This document shows, piece by piece, positions 16,128-23,528 of a stretch of 35,867 nt of DNA; within the stretch, counting starts at the first letter, position 1, and every line of letters starts with the position of its first letter. Both the position numbers and the translations under genes were made by a program. Below the pieces are notes generated by a model, which worked only from the letters and a program-made list of their open reading frames with translations, was not told where the DNA came from and made no database searches. The DNA is from Oscillospiraceae bacterium (GTDB taxonomy: Bacteria; Bacillota; Clostridia; Oscillospirales; Ruminococcaceae), in assembly GCA_017848055.1 (NCBI GenBank), contig JAGALZ010000031.1, positions 1 through 35,867 on the forward strand, read 5' to 3'.

Positions 16128-16673
16128 TTAGTCGTCGAGGTTGTTTTCCTCTTCTTCGAGTTGTTTCTGATATGCGTTGTACTTTTTGACCTTGCTTTCT
16201 CCGAGGAGCATATCGAGCAGGAACATTATTACAAATCCGATAAAAAAGTCAATGATACCGTCGAGCACAGCCGAGCTTGTCAGGTTGGTTGTGAAATGGA
16301 ATATGAGGTCTGCCGCAAGATATACAGCCGCAAACGCTGCAGCATCACCCATATACATAAGAATACGGCTCATCTTCGCCTTTCGGTCAGTACCCGTGTT
16401 GAGTCTTCTTCCGAAATAGGTAGGGATATCATAGACCTTGTTCTGATGCTGGATTGCAGTTGTCACAAATACTATAAGCAAAAGAAGTATAAGCTCTGCG
16501 AGAGCAAACCTTCCCTTTGCAAGTCCGAGATAAACAATTCTCACAACACAGTATGCTATCGCAATCGCACCGCCTGCCGCAAGTCCTTCCTTTGTAACGT
16601 TCGATTCTCTTTCGTCAGCGTGATACTTTTCGGTATATTTTTCTCTGAGTGCTTCCTTTTTAGCGTTCTCCAT
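16128..16673 (-). CDS. Integral membrane protein paired with an Xre regulator, unknown function
   Basis: 181 residues from ATG 16673. A charged N-terminus (MENAKKEALREKYTEKYHADERES) precedes four hydrophobic spans (about 33-53, 60-80, 110-130, 138-160) and a charged coiled tail rich in Glu (QKQLEEEENNLDD). I do not recognise a named family; membrane proteins paired with a small YozG-like regulator are common in Firmicutes. The start overlaps the end of the regulator gene by 14 bases, so translation is coupled. An in-frame ATG lies further upstream, inside the regulator gene, but has no ribosome site. The 3' end abuts palindromic repeat C. Confidence 0.75.
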   Translation of the reverse strand: MENAKKEALREKYTEKYHADERESNVTKEGLAAGGAIAIAYCVVRIVYLGLAKGRFALAELILLLLIVFVTTAIQHQNKVYDIPTYFGRRLNTGTDRKAKMSRILMYMGDAAAFAAVYLAADLIFHFTTNLTSSAVLDGIIDFFIGFVIMFLLDMLLGESKVKKYNAYQKQLEEEENNLDD

Positions 16674-16890
16674 TTTCGGTATTCTCCCTCTCGTCTTTGT
16701 TTGTCCAGAACAGCTCGTCGAGTGTCTTGCCGAGTGCGTCGCAGATAGCAATGCACAGATTGAGTGTAGGGTTGTAGTTGCCAGACTCTATCATTCCGAT
16801 AGTCTGCCTTGTAACTCCAACACGTCTTGCAAGCTCCTCCTGATTGATATCAAGCTCCATTCTGGCAATTTTCATCTTCTTGTTTTTCAT
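16660..16890 (-). CDS. Small Xre-family transcriptional regulator
   Basis: 76 residues, almost all a helix-turn-helix of the Cro/C1 type: the recognition region is NQEELARRVGVTRQTIGMIESGNYNPTL, followed by DALGKTLDELFW. It is the short YozG-like kind. ATG 16890 has GAAAGG about 8 bases before it. Two ACA/TGT-bearing half sites (TGTAAAA and TTTTACA) flank its own promoter in opposite orientation, which suggests autorepression. It is co-transcribed with the overlapping membrane protein gene, which it probably controls. Confidence 0.88.
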   Translation of the reverse strand: MKNKKMKIARMELDINQEELARRVGVTRQTIGMIESGNYNPTLNLCIAICDALGKTLDELFWTNKDERENTENGER

Positions 16891-16939
16891 AAGCTTTTGC
16901 CTTTCACATATATATGTCGTTATCTTAACCGGTGAGTAT

Positions 16940-16983
16940 ATTGTAAAACATAATTTATAAAATGTCAAGTATATTTTACATTA
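16940..16983 (-). promoter_or_regulatory. Promoter of the Xre regulator operon with flanking palindromic sites
   Basis: Minus strand TTGACA (16968-16963), 17-base spacer, TACAAT (16945-16940). On the + strand TGTAAAA (from 16942) and TTTTACA (to 16980) form an inverted pair around the -35/-10 region, a likely binding site for the regulator itself. Confidence 0.75.
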
Positions 16984-16984
16984 T

Positions 16985-17029
16985 GCAATAAAAAATCATC
17001 ATTTCTGTACATCTGCACAAAAATGATGA
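16985..17029 (-). terminator. Rho-independent terminator of the dCMP deaminase gene
   Basis: Minus strand stem TCATCATTT / AAATGATGA (17029-17021 with 17004-16996), then a run of six T residues. It lies just upstream of the Xre promoter. Confidence 0.7.
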
Positions 17030-17058
17030 CCTGAGATTATGTAGCATTTATAAAACCT

Positions 17059-17538
17059 TTACAGCTTAATGGTAAATTCTCTGTCTGTAGATTTATACTG
17101 AGTGTACTTGACCCCCGTCATATCAAACATCTTCTTTGAAGCCTTGACACCGTTTGTGTCAGCGTACTTGTCCTCTTCGTAGATGACTTCTTTTATACCG
17201 CACTGGATAATTGCCTTTGCGCACTCGTTGCAAGGGAAGAGAGTTACATAAATTTTTGCACCCGAAAGCGAACCTGTCGAGCGGTTCAGGATAGCGTTAA
17301 GCTCAGCGTGGCAGACGTAAGGGTACTTTGTGTCAAGCTCTTCGCCTGAACGTTCCCACGGCATATCGTCGTCGCAACAGCCCGTCGGCATTCCGTTGTA
17401 TCCAACCGAGAGAATTTTGTTTTCCTCACTTACGATGCAGGCACCGACCTGGGTGTTGTTGTCCTTGCTTCGTCCTGCCGAGAACTTGGCGATGCCCATA
17501 AAATACTCATCCCATGAAAGATAGTCTGTACGCTTCAT
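17059..17538 (-). CDS. dCMP deaminase (ComEB-like)
   Basis: Deaminates dCMP to dUMP, supplying thymidylate synthesis. The zinc motif is seen as CHAELNAIL (His and catalytic Glu) and PCNECAK (two Cys), in the usual cytidine/deoxycytidylate deaminase order, with NTQVGACIV and GYNGMPTGC upstream as in dCMP deaminases. 159 residues fits. GGAGGAAG precedes the ATG and the promoter is at 17576-17604; it is a single-gene unit. The allied enzyme that removes uracil from DNA (ung) is elsewhere in the window. Confidence 0.93.
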   Translation of the reverse strand: MKRTDYLSWDEYFMGIAKFSAGRSKDNNTQVGACIVSEENKILSVGYNGMPTGCCDDDMPWERSGEELDTKYPYVCHAELNAILNRSTGSLSGAKIYVTLFPCNECAKAIIQCGIKEVIYEEDKYADTNGVKASKKMFDMTGVKYTQYKSTDREFTIKL

Positions 17539-17575
17539 AATGCTTCCTCCCTATATACATATATGGTATGGGAAC

Positions 17576-17604
17576 ATTATATCACAGCCATTATATAAAA
17601 TCAA
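17576..17604 (-). promoter_or_regulatory. Promoter of the dCMP deaminase gene
   Basis: Minus strand TTGATT (17604-17599), 17-base spacer, TATAAT (17581-17576). It lies directly after the stop codon of the upstream gene at 17609. Confidence 0.75.
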
Positions 17605-17608
17605 GCGG

Positions 17609-18802
17609 TCAGGAGTTGTGGTAGGTGTATACCTTTCCGGTGAGCATATTTACAAAAATCTTCTGTTCTTCACGGCAGTAGGCATTTTCGTAATTTGATT
17701 CCGGGGTATCCTCTATTCTGAAGCACCAGTACGGTTCAACTACAGATGAATCGACAACCGAAACCTCCAGCCCCTCCAGGCCTTCCTCGTCGAGTGTTAT
17801 CGTCTTAAGCTTGTCAGCTATAACGTATTCAATTGAAACCTCCTCGATGATGTGCTTGTACAGAGGAGCGTAGTAGTCGGCGAGTAGCTCTGTTGCCTCG
17901 GAAAGTGTGATGTAGCCGTTTTCGATTTTCTTCTCTTCAATAAGGTCTGCACCCGTGCATCTGCATACAGCTCCTATAACATCGGGCTCTGTTATAAGCA
18001 TATATACGCAGTGACTGTTGAGTTTTATATTGCTGTCTTCGATAAGTTGTCCGGTAACAGATGAGTCGTGTAAAGGAACATCATTCTTGTATGCCGAAAA
18101 TTCTACTCTGAATGCATGCCCCTGCATATCGTCACGTTCAAACACGATAACTCTTGTCGGTTTATACTCAAGACTGTCGAGGTAAGGCGTGAGCTTGTCC
18201 ATCATATCGACACACAAGGCGAGAGCCTGCTGCATGGTGTACGGCTCTGTGCCCATTTCATAAGCTCTGTCGGAAAGAGGCTCGGCATCATCAAGACGAC
18301 TTATATCAACCGGCTTTCCCGTCATTGAGGAATGCGCAACAGTTGAGGTCTTGTAGGCTATGAAGCTGTTATCTGAGCTGAGCCTTACGTTGTAGCTGTC
18401 ATTATCCTTGCTTTCGCTAAGACTGCCTTCAAAGCCTCCCGATATAAAATCCTCAAAGCTTATTTTTGTACTTTTGAAAAGGTCGCCGAATACAATTTCT
18501 GCGATTTCAGGGAGCTTTTGCTCGATATCCTCACGGGTGTTAACTTCCTGATTGACCTTGAAGGTTGACAGTGCTTCGACATCGGGAATCTTTATAAGGG
18601 TACCTGATGTTGAAAAGCCAAAATTTTCGCTTTCAATCTGAGGCAGTGTGTTGTCTGCCATTACTTCCGACCAGCTTGTTTCAGGGGCTTTTTTGTCCTC
18701 CCGATTGAGAAGCACCGCAGCTGTCGCACCACCTGCAATTACTACAGCAAGCAGACAGCTAAGCCCTATAACGAGTTTCTTTTGCCTTTTCTTCATAGCC
18801 AT
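17609..18802 (-). CDS. Membrane-anchored extracytoplasmic protein, unknown function
   Basis: 397 residues. The basic start MAMKKRQKK and a hydrophobic span (about 10-32) without a lipobox indicate an N-terminal anchor with the rest outside the cell. The outer part has repeated segments of similar look (for example YTMQQALALCVDMMDKL and ITLSEATELLADYYAPLY, each followed by strands), suggesting two related alpha/beta domains like those of PepSY or YycH/YycI proteins, but I cannot name a family. The first ATG is kept because AAAGGAGG sits 8 bases before it. No terminator; the promoter of the next gene follows its stop at once. Confidence 0.7.
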   Translation of the reverse strand: MAMKKRQKKLVIGLSCLLAVVIAGGATAAVLLNREDKKAPETSWSEVMADNTLPQIESENFGFSTSGTLIKIPDVEALSTFKVNQEVNTREDIEQKLPEIAEIVFGDLFKSTKISFEDFISGGFEGSLSESKDNDSYNVRLSSDNSFIAYKTSTVAHSSMTGKPVDISRLDDAEPLSDRAYEMGTEPYTMQQALALCVDMMDKLTPYLDSLEYKPTRVIVFERDDMQGHAFRVEFSAYKNDVPLHDSSVTGQLIEDSNIKLNSHCVYMLITEPDVIGAVCRCTGADLIEEKKIENGYITLSEATELLADYYAPLYKHIIEEVSIEYVIADKLKTITLDEEGLEGLEVSVVDSSVVEPYWCFRIEDTPESNYENAYCREEQKIFVNMLTGKVYTYHNS

Positions 18803-18920
18803 ATTTTTTCCTCCTTTATGCGGATAAATTCCCTTTTTGTGGGCTTCTGTTAAGTAAGAGTTGAGTACGGACGGTATAGTTGCGGGTGGGATTGTAAACT
18901 TTTTGTGAACAAAGTGAAAG

Positions 18921-18951
18921 GTAACGTTTACACCGGAATATAAAACGTTTT
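18921..18951. promoter_or_regulatory. Two ACGT-centred palindromes 21 bp apart (possible LacI-type operators)
   Basis: GTAACGTTTAC (18921-18931) and AAAACGTTTT (18942-18951) are short palindromes whose centres are 21 bases, two helical turns, apart. They lie in the divergent intergenic region before the GH130 gene, upstream of its -35. A central CG with flanking symmetry is typical of LacI/CcpA-type sites, but neither is a full cre match. Confidence 0.4.
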
Positions 18952-18978
18952 CTTGAGTTTTTGAAGGGAAATGGGGGC

Positions 18979-19007
18979 TTGAAATTTAAGTAAAGATGTG
19001 GTTTAAT
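18979..19007 (+). promoter_or_regulatory. Probable promoter of the GH130 gene
   Basis: TTGAAA (18979-18984), 17-base spacer, TTTAAT (19002-19007). The leader holds a short hairpin CCTATC-TCAG-GGTAGG before the ribosome site AAAGGTGG. Confidence 0.55.
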
Positions 19008-19081
19008 AGAATCAGCGGAATGCAAAAATTATAAACCTATCTCAGGGTAGGATTTTTATTTGTTTTGAAAGGTGGATTTTT

Positions 19082-20080
19082 ATGTGCGCAAAAGTAGTTA
19101 ACGGACAGTCTATCCCTAACATGCCTTGGCAGGACAGACCTGAAGGATGCAAGGACATCGTTTGGAGATACACCGAAAACCCAATTATTCCAAGAGACCT
19201 TATCTCTTGCTCTAACTCAATCTTCAACTCCGCAGTTGTTCCTTTCGAGGGCAAGTTCGCAGGCGTTTTCCGTTGCGATGACAAGCAGAGAAACATGGAG
19301 CTTCACGCTGGTTTCTCCGATGACGGTATTCACTGGAACATCAACGAGGAGAGAATTCAGTTTGTACAGGCTGACAAGTCCACAGAGGACGTAAACGCTT
19401 GGGGCTACGGCTATGACCCAAGAGTTTGCTGGATTGAAGACAGATACTGGGTAACCTGGTGCAACGCTTACGGCTGGAAGCCTACAATCGGCGTTGGCTA
19501 TACATATGACTTCAAGACATTCTATCAGTGCGAAAACGCATTCCTTCCATTCAACAGAAACGGTGTTCTCTTCCCAAGAAAGATTGACGGCAAGTACCTT
19601 ATGTTCTCCCGTCCTTCTGACTCAGGACACACACCTTTCGGCGATATGTACATCTCTCAGTCACCTGATATGAAGTACTGGGGTGAGCACAGACACGTTA
19701 TGGGCCCACTCAGAAGCTGGGAGTCCAAGAAGATTGGTGCAGGCCCAATTCCGATTGAAACAGACAAGGGCTGGCTCTGCTTCTACCACGGCGTTCTCGA
19801 AAGCTGCAACGGCTTTGTATACTCCTTCTCAGCTTGCATCCTCGACAAGGAGCAGCCATGGAAGGTTAAGTATCGTTGCGCTGAGTACCTCATCAATCCA
19901 AGAGAGTACTATGAGTGCGTAGGTGACGTTCAGAACGTTACATTCCCATGCGCTACACTCTGCGACCAGGATACAGGCAGAATTGCTATCTACTACGGCT
20001 GTGCTGACACAGTTGTTGGTCTTGCATTCTGCAAGCTCGACGAGGTTGTTGAGTACGTTAAGTCACACTCCTCTATCTAA
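19082..20080 (+). CDS. GH130 family beta-1,4-mannoside phosphorylase
   Basis: 332 residues of the five-bladed beta-propeller GH130 family, which cleave beta-mannosides with phosphate to give mannose-1-phosphate. The family motif [11 protein letters not shown] places the likely general-acid aspartate at residue 112; N-terminal [22 protein letters not shown] and the [15 protein letters not shown]...YHG block are further hallmarks. The length and absence of a signal peptide point to an intracellular GH130_2-type enzyme like Ruminococcus albus RaMP2 (mannooligosaccharides), but a mannosylglucose phosphorylase cannot be excluded. The start codon follows a good AAAGGTGG site. Strong terminator after it; single-gene unit. 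Confidence 0.93.
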   Translation: MCAKVVNGQSIPNMPWQDRPEGCKDIVWRYTENPIIPRDLISCSNSIFNSAVVPFEGKFAGVFRCDDKQRNMELHAGFSDDGIHWNINEERIQFVQADKSTEDVNAWGYGYDPRVCWIEDRYWVTWCNAYGWKPTIGVGYTYDFKTFYQCENAFLPFNRNGVLFPRKIDGKYLMFSRPSDSGHTPFGDMYISQSPDMKYWGEHRHVMGPLRSWESKKIGAGPIPIETDKGWLCFYHGVLESCNGFVYSFSACILDKEQPWKVKYRCAEYLINPREYYECVGDVQNVTFPCATLCDQDTGRIAIYYGCADTVVGLAFCKLDEVVEYVKSHSSI

Positions 20081-20098
20081 CGATAGATTTCTTTGCAG

Positions 20099-20127
20099 GA
20101 CCGCCTTTTTAAGGCGGTCTTGTTTTT
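20099..20127 (+). terminator. Rho-independent terminator of the GH130 gene
   Basis: 9-bp perfect stem GACCGCCTT / AAGGCGGTC with a 3-base loop and a long T-run. Confidence 0.93.
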
Positions 20128-20133
20128 TTGTTC

Positions 20134-20162
20134 TTGACAACTTTTTAATACTATATTATAAT
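20134..20162 (+). promoter_or_regulatory. Promoter of the SH3-domain protein gene
   Basis: TTGACA (20134-20139), 17-base spacer, TATAAT (20157-20162). Confidence 0.85.
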
Positions 20163-20225
20163 ATTGTAAGAGATACAGAAAACGTTTGAACTGAACAAAA
20201 TGAAAAACGAAACGGAGAAAAACTT

Positions 20226-20735
20226 ATGGCAAAGGTTAACCAGAACAAGCTCATAGGTGCATTGATAGTCGGAATAATCACCCTCATCGTGGTTATTGTC
20301 ATCGTCGTTGTCGCAAAGGAGATTTTCCCGTCGAATGACAGAGAAAGCTCAAAGACAGACCTTGGCACCAATACAAACAGCTTTACCACAACAACTACTA
20401 CACCGTCGGTTACTACACCGTCACAGAGTGCATCGCAGACGGATAATTCTTCAACCGAAAGCACTTCCCAGACATCTCAGAGCACACAGTCGTCGGTTGA
20501 AACAAAGACCATGTATGTTCAGAATTATGTTTATATGAGAACCGGCCCGGGAACTGAAAACGAGATTATCGAAACTCTTTCAAAGGGACTTGAGGTTCAG
20601 GTCGTAAAGCTTGAGGACGAGTGGTATGAAATTATCTGGAACGGTATTACCGGATATGTTTACCAGTCTTACCTCGGAGAAGCTCCACCGCCTGTTACAC
20701 AGGCAACTGTGACAACACCCGCCGCAGCAGAGTAA
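20226..20735 (+). CDS. Membrane-anchored bacterial SH3 (SH3b) domain protein
   Basis: 169 residues: a membrane span (about 9-31), a Ser/Thr/Gln-rich linker (about 40-95), then one SH3b domain (about 98-152) with the family pattern VYMRTGPGTENEIIETLSKG...WYEIIWNGITGYVYQSYL. The tail is Pro/Thr/Ala-rich. SH3b domains of this type bind cell-wall peptidoglycan, so it is probably an anchored wall-binding protein with the domain held away from the membrane. It stands alone between its promoter and palindromic repeat D, which begins 2 bases after its stop codon. Confidence 0.85.
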   Translation: MAKVNQNKLIGALIVGIITLIVVIVIVVVAKEIFPSNDRESSKTDLGTNTNSFTTTTTTPSVTTPSQSASQTDNSSTESTSQTSQSTQSSVETKTMYVQNYVYMRTGPGTENEIIETLSKGLEVQVVKLEDEWYEIIWNGITGYVYQSYLGEAPPPVTQATVTTPAAAE

Positions 20736-20737
20736 TG

Positions 20738-21043
20738 AGTATCATACTTACGGACAATATCTATATAGAGGCTTTATATGTATTTATCGGGGGAAACCTT
20801 TCTGAAGAAAGTTTATCCCCCGTACCCCCTTACAAAGACTTTTAACATGATTTCAGCCCCATAGGGTACACATCAGGAGAATGTTTTGAAATTTTCAAGA
20901 CTGTGATAGGTACCCTATGGGGCTGAAATTTTATTACAAAAGTTTTAGGAAAGGAGTTTGAGGAATAACCCTTTTTCAAAAGGGTTTTCCTCAATAGACA
21001 CACACAAACCTTCTGTATAGATATTGCTCATAGGTATGGTACT
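20738..21043 (+). repeat. Palindromic cloverleaf repeat, copy D, complete
   Basis: Begins 2 bases after the stop codon of the SH3b gene and ends just before the maf promoter. Hairpin CGGGGGAAAC...TATCCCCCG (20788-20822), 19-bp inverted arms (20851-20869 with 20910-20928) with an 8-bp inner hairpin GTTTTGAA / TTTCAAGAC type, hairpin TTGAGGAATA...TTTTCCTCAA (20958-20994). The outer arms (20738-20787 and 20995-21043) are near-perfect inverted repeats, AGTATCATACTTA against TAGGTATGGTACT and CAATATCTATA against TATAGATATTG, differing only by transitions over most of their length. These arms are unrelated in sequence to those of copy C. Confidence 0.92.
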
Positions 21044-21055
21044 CTGGATTTTTGC

Positions 21056-21085
21056 TTGACAGAAGAGGTCGGGCTGAGCTACAAT
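21056..21085 (+). promoter_or_regulatory. Promoter of maf-nth operon
   Basis: TTGACA (21056-21061), 18-base spacer, TACAAT (21080-21085). Transcription should start near 21092. Confidence 0.75.
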
Positions 21086-21121
21086 GTTATTATAGTATGA
21101 ATGTTAAGGAACGGTGACGAT

Positions 21122-21721
21122 ATGAAGCTTATTCCGGAAAATCTTGTCGGCAGGAGAGTTATCCTTGCCTCGAAATCTCCGAGAAGAAAGGAGCTTTTGT
21201 CGCTTATTTGCAAGGATTTTGAAATAATGCCTGCCGATATCGACGAGAGCGTGCCTTGCGAAATAGACAGAAAAGATGCCGCAGAATATACCGCAAAACG
21301 TAAGTGCCTGGCAATCAGTGAGAAGAAGGAATATTCCGATACGGTGGTTATTGCCTGCGATACGATTGTGCTTGTAGATGACGAAATCCTCGGAAAGCCA
21401 AAGGACTATGAGGACGGATTTTCTATGCTAAGAAAGCTCTCGGGCAAGGAGCATAGCGTTATAAGCGGTGTCGCAATCAGCTTTAAAGGGAAAATGATGT
21501 CTTTCTCACAGACAAGCAGGGTGAGATTCTTTGACCTTACCGACGAAGAAATAGGTGACTACCTCGATAGCGGCGAGCCTTTCGACAAGGCTGGCGGATA
21601 CGGTATCCAGGGAATAGGCTCACTCCTGGTCGAAGGCTTCGAGGGGGACTTTTTCAATATCGTCGGACTGCCGATTGCAAGGCTGAGAAAAGAGCTTGCA
21701 AGACTTCTTGAGGAGGAATAG
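21122..21721 (+). CDS. maf: Maf family nucleotide pyrophosphatase
   Basis: Hydrolyses non-canonical or certain canonical NTPs to the monophosphate. The hallmark SKSPRRKELL lies near the N-terminus and ACDTIVL, GKPKDYEDGFSMLRKLSGKEHSVISGV and FDKAGGYGIQG follow in family order. 199 residues is the normal size. I prefer ATG 21122 (AAGGA 11 bases upstream): the earlier ATG at 21101 falls almost at the transcription start and lacks a ribosome site. The stop is directly followed by the next small gene. Confidence 0.95.
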   Translation: MKLIPENLVGRRVILASKSPRRKELLSLICKDFEIMPADIDESVPCEIDRKDAAEYTAKRKCLAISEKKEYSDTVVIACDTIVLVDDEILGKPKDYEDGFSMLRKLSGKEHSVISGVAISFKGKMMSFSQTSRVRFFDLTDEEIGDYLDSGEPFDKAGGYGIQGIGSLLVEGFEGDFFNIVGLPIARLRKELARLLEEE

Positions 21722-21723
21722 AA

Positions 21724-22026
21724 ATGGGACTTTTCAAGAGAAAAACAGATGCCACTCCGTATGATGAGCTTCTTAAGCTCCACGGCAAAAAGCTCTCGTC
21801 AGTTGTCGAGAGAAAGGGCGGCGAGGAGATTGTGCTCGGAAAAGAGGGCGCAATTTCGGTAGTCGGTAAGGAGCTGGTTATCGTCTGCAACGCAAAAGAA
21901 GTGTTCAGATGCGATACGAAAAACTGTGTCGCCGCAACTCTGATGAGCGGCAACGGCTGCGATATCAAGGGCTTTTCGGACGGCGTTAAAAGGCATATTG
22001 TTGCCAACTACTCAAGGCTTAAATAA
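21724..22026 (+). CDS. Conserved-looking 100-residue protein, unknown function
   Basis: Starts 2 bases after the maf stop codon, with GAGGAATAG as a close ribosome site, and ends 15 bases before nth, so it is co-transcribed. It has a short basic start (MGLFKRKTD), a region rich in charged residues and strands, and three cysteines (residues about 60, 67 and 79, in VCNAK, RCDTKNC, GNGCDIKG). There is no signal peptide or membrane span, so it is cytoplasmic. I do not recognise the family; its place between maf and nth suggests housekeeping or nucleotide-related work but does not prove it. Confidence 0.75.
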   Translation: MGLFKRKTDATPYDELLKLHGKKLSSVVERKGGEEIVLGKEGAISVVGKELVIVCNAKEVFRCDTKNCVAATLMSGNGCDIKGFSDGVKRHIVANYSRLK

Positions 22027-22041
22027 CGGAGGATTACATAA

Positions 22042-22677
22042 ATGAAACTTAAGGAAAAAGCTGTGTGGGCTTGTGATAAGCTCGAGGAGCTGTACCCCGA
22101 GGCAATATGCTCGCTCGTCTATTCGGCACCGCATGAGCTTATGATTGCGGGACGGCTTTCGGCTCAGTGCACGGATGCAAGAGTGAACATCGTTACGAAG
22201 GAGCTTTTTGCAAAATACAGAAGCATCGAGGATTTCGCAAATGCTGATGTTTCGGATGTCGAAAGAATTGTACAGCCCTGCGGACTCTATAAAACAAAGG
22301 CACTTTCGATTGTCACAATGTGCAGGCAGATAATAGAAAACTTCGGCGGAGAAATCCCAGATACCATAGAGGAGCTTACATCCCTTTCAGGTATCGGAAG
22401 AAAGACGGCAAATCTTATACTCGGCGATGTGTTCAATAAGCCTGCAGTAGTAACTGATACCCACTGCATACGAATATGCTCAAGGCTCGGACTTTCCAAG
22501 GGAACGGAGCCTGCAAAGGTGGAAAGCCAGCTGAGAAAAATCCTGCCGCCCGAGCGCAGCTCCGACTTCTGCCATAGGCTTGTCCTTTTCGGACGTGATA
22601 TCTGTACAGCTAGAAAAGCACACTGCGAAAAATGCCCGCTTACAGAACACTGCCTGCAAGCAAACAGTAGCAAATAA
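22042..22677 (+). CDS. nth: Endonuclease III (DNA glycosylase/AP lyase)
   Basis: Removes oxidised pyrimidines and nicks abasic sites. The helix-hairpin-helix LSGIGRKTAN carries the catalytic Lys121, and Asp139 lies in VVTDTHCIRI. The 4Fe-4S loop is complete: Cys188-x6-Cys195-x2-Cys198-x5-Cys204. 211 residues is standard. GGAGG stands 8-10 bases before the ATG. Last gene of the maf transcript, ended by the terminator at 22701-22731. Confidence 0.97.
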   Translation: MKLKEKAVWACDKLEELYPEAICSLVYSAPHELMIAGRLSAQCTDARVNIVTKELFAKYRSIEDFANADVSDVERIVQPCGLYKTKALSIVTMCRQIIENFGGEIPDTIEELTSLSGIGRKTANLILGDVFNKPAVVTDTHCIRICSRLGLSKGTEPAKVESQLRKILPPERSSDFCHRLVLFGRDICTARKAHCEKCPLTEHCLQANSSK

Positions 22678-22700
22678 CGGCGATTTTTGTATAATCTGAC

Positions 22701-22731
22701 AGCCCTCATTGTATTGACAATGAGGGCTTTT
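22701..22731 (+). terminator. Rho-independent terminator of maf-nth, overlapping the next promoter
   Basis: AGCCCTCATTGT / ACAATGAGGGCT stem with a short loop and TTTT. The right arm starts inside the TTGACA -35 of the following gene. Confidence 0.88.
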
Positions 22732-22743
22732 GAGTGGTATAAT
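22714..22743 (+). promoter_or_regulatory. Promoter of the Wzz/BY-kinase/phosphatase operon
   Basis: TTGACA (22714-22719), 18-base spacer, TATAAT (22738-22743). The -35 and spacer are formed by the loop and 3' arm of the nth terminator. Confidence 0.8.
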
Positions 22744-22778
22744 GTAAAATGGATATTTATGTGAGGAGGGTATTGTCT

Positions 22779-23528
22779 GTGAACAATAACGAACGTGAAT
22801 CAACAATAGACCTTAAAAGAATATTATTTATTCTGCTTGGCAAGAAGTGGATAATTCTTGCTGTGTCAGTAGTTTTCGCAATTGCTATCGGTCTTTATAC
22901 CGAGATTTGTATCGACGAACAGTTTACATCTGTTGCAATGATGTTTGTACAGAACAAGGACGTAGACGGAGAGAATTCTTCCTCAACCATTTCTTCAAGC
23001 GACATGATTGCGTCATCATCACTTGCTAAGGTTTGTCAGGATATCTTTACAAGTGACAGAATGCTCGTGAAGGTAGAGAAGTCACTTACTGAGCTTGGTT
23101 ACAGCGTTGACAAAAAGCAGCTCAAGAATATGATTACCATTACCTCAACTAATGAAAACCAGGTTATGAATGTAAAAGTAGTGAGTGCTGAGCCTATGCT
23201 TTCGCAGGAGATAGCTTCACTCGTTGCTGAGAATGCAAATGATGTTTATAAGGATATCGTAAAGATTGGCTCGGTTGAAATCATTTCCGACGCTACCTAT
23301 TCTGAGGTTCCTTCATCACCGAATCTCAAGAGAAATATCGCTCTCGGATTTATAATCGGTTTTGTTCTGATGTGTGCTGCAATTATTATTGCTGACCTTC
23401 TCGACACGAAGATTAAGCCTCAGGACAACCTTATCGAAATATATGGAATACCGCTTTTTGCGGAGATTATGGACTTTGATTTAGAACTGAAGGGAGGAAA
23501 CGGATATGAGTACTCAAGCAAAAAGTAA
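22779..23528 (+). CDS. Wzz/CpsC-like polysaccharide chain-length and kinase modulator
   Basis: 249 residues with an N-terminal membrane span (about 21-42), an extracellular alpha/beta region and a C-terminal span (about 184-205) after the family's PSSPN motif. This is the Wzz/YveK/CpsC topology, in which the short cytoplasmic tail activates the partner tyrosine kinase. I take GTG 22779 as start since GGAGGG is 8 bases before it and an upstream ATG at 22749 falls at the transcription start. It overlaps the kinase gene by 23 bases. Confidence 0.88.
   Translation: MNNNERESTIDLKRILFILLGKKWIILAVSVVFAIAIGLYTEICIDEQFTSVAMMFVQNKDVDGENSSSTISSSDMIASSSLAKVCQDIFTSDRMLVKVEKSLTELGYSVDKKQLKNMITITSTNENQVMNVKVVSAEPMLSQEIASLVAENANDVYKDIVKIGSVEIISDATYSEVPSSPNLKRNIALGFIIGFVLMCAAIIIADLLDTKIKPQDNLIEIYGIPLFAEIMDFDLELKGGNGYEYSSKK

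Noticed and set aside
16116..16748. 210-residue plus-strand frame over the membrane protein gene
   Set aside because: Opposite strand of a gene with clear membrane spans and ribosome site; the cysteine-rich composition looks like antisense coding.
18921..18951. Classical CcpA cre site
   Set aside because: Neither palindrome satisfies the full 14-base cre consensus; kept only as possible LacI-type operators.
19030..19056. Attenuator terminator in the GH130 leader (CCTATC-TCAG-GGTAGG then ATTTTTATTT)
   Set aside because: Only a 6-bp weak stem with an interrupted T-run; not convincing as a terminator.
20788..20994. Integron attC-type or tRNA-like cassette site
   Set aside because: No integrase, no consensus core sites, and the cloverleaf is far larger than a tRNA.
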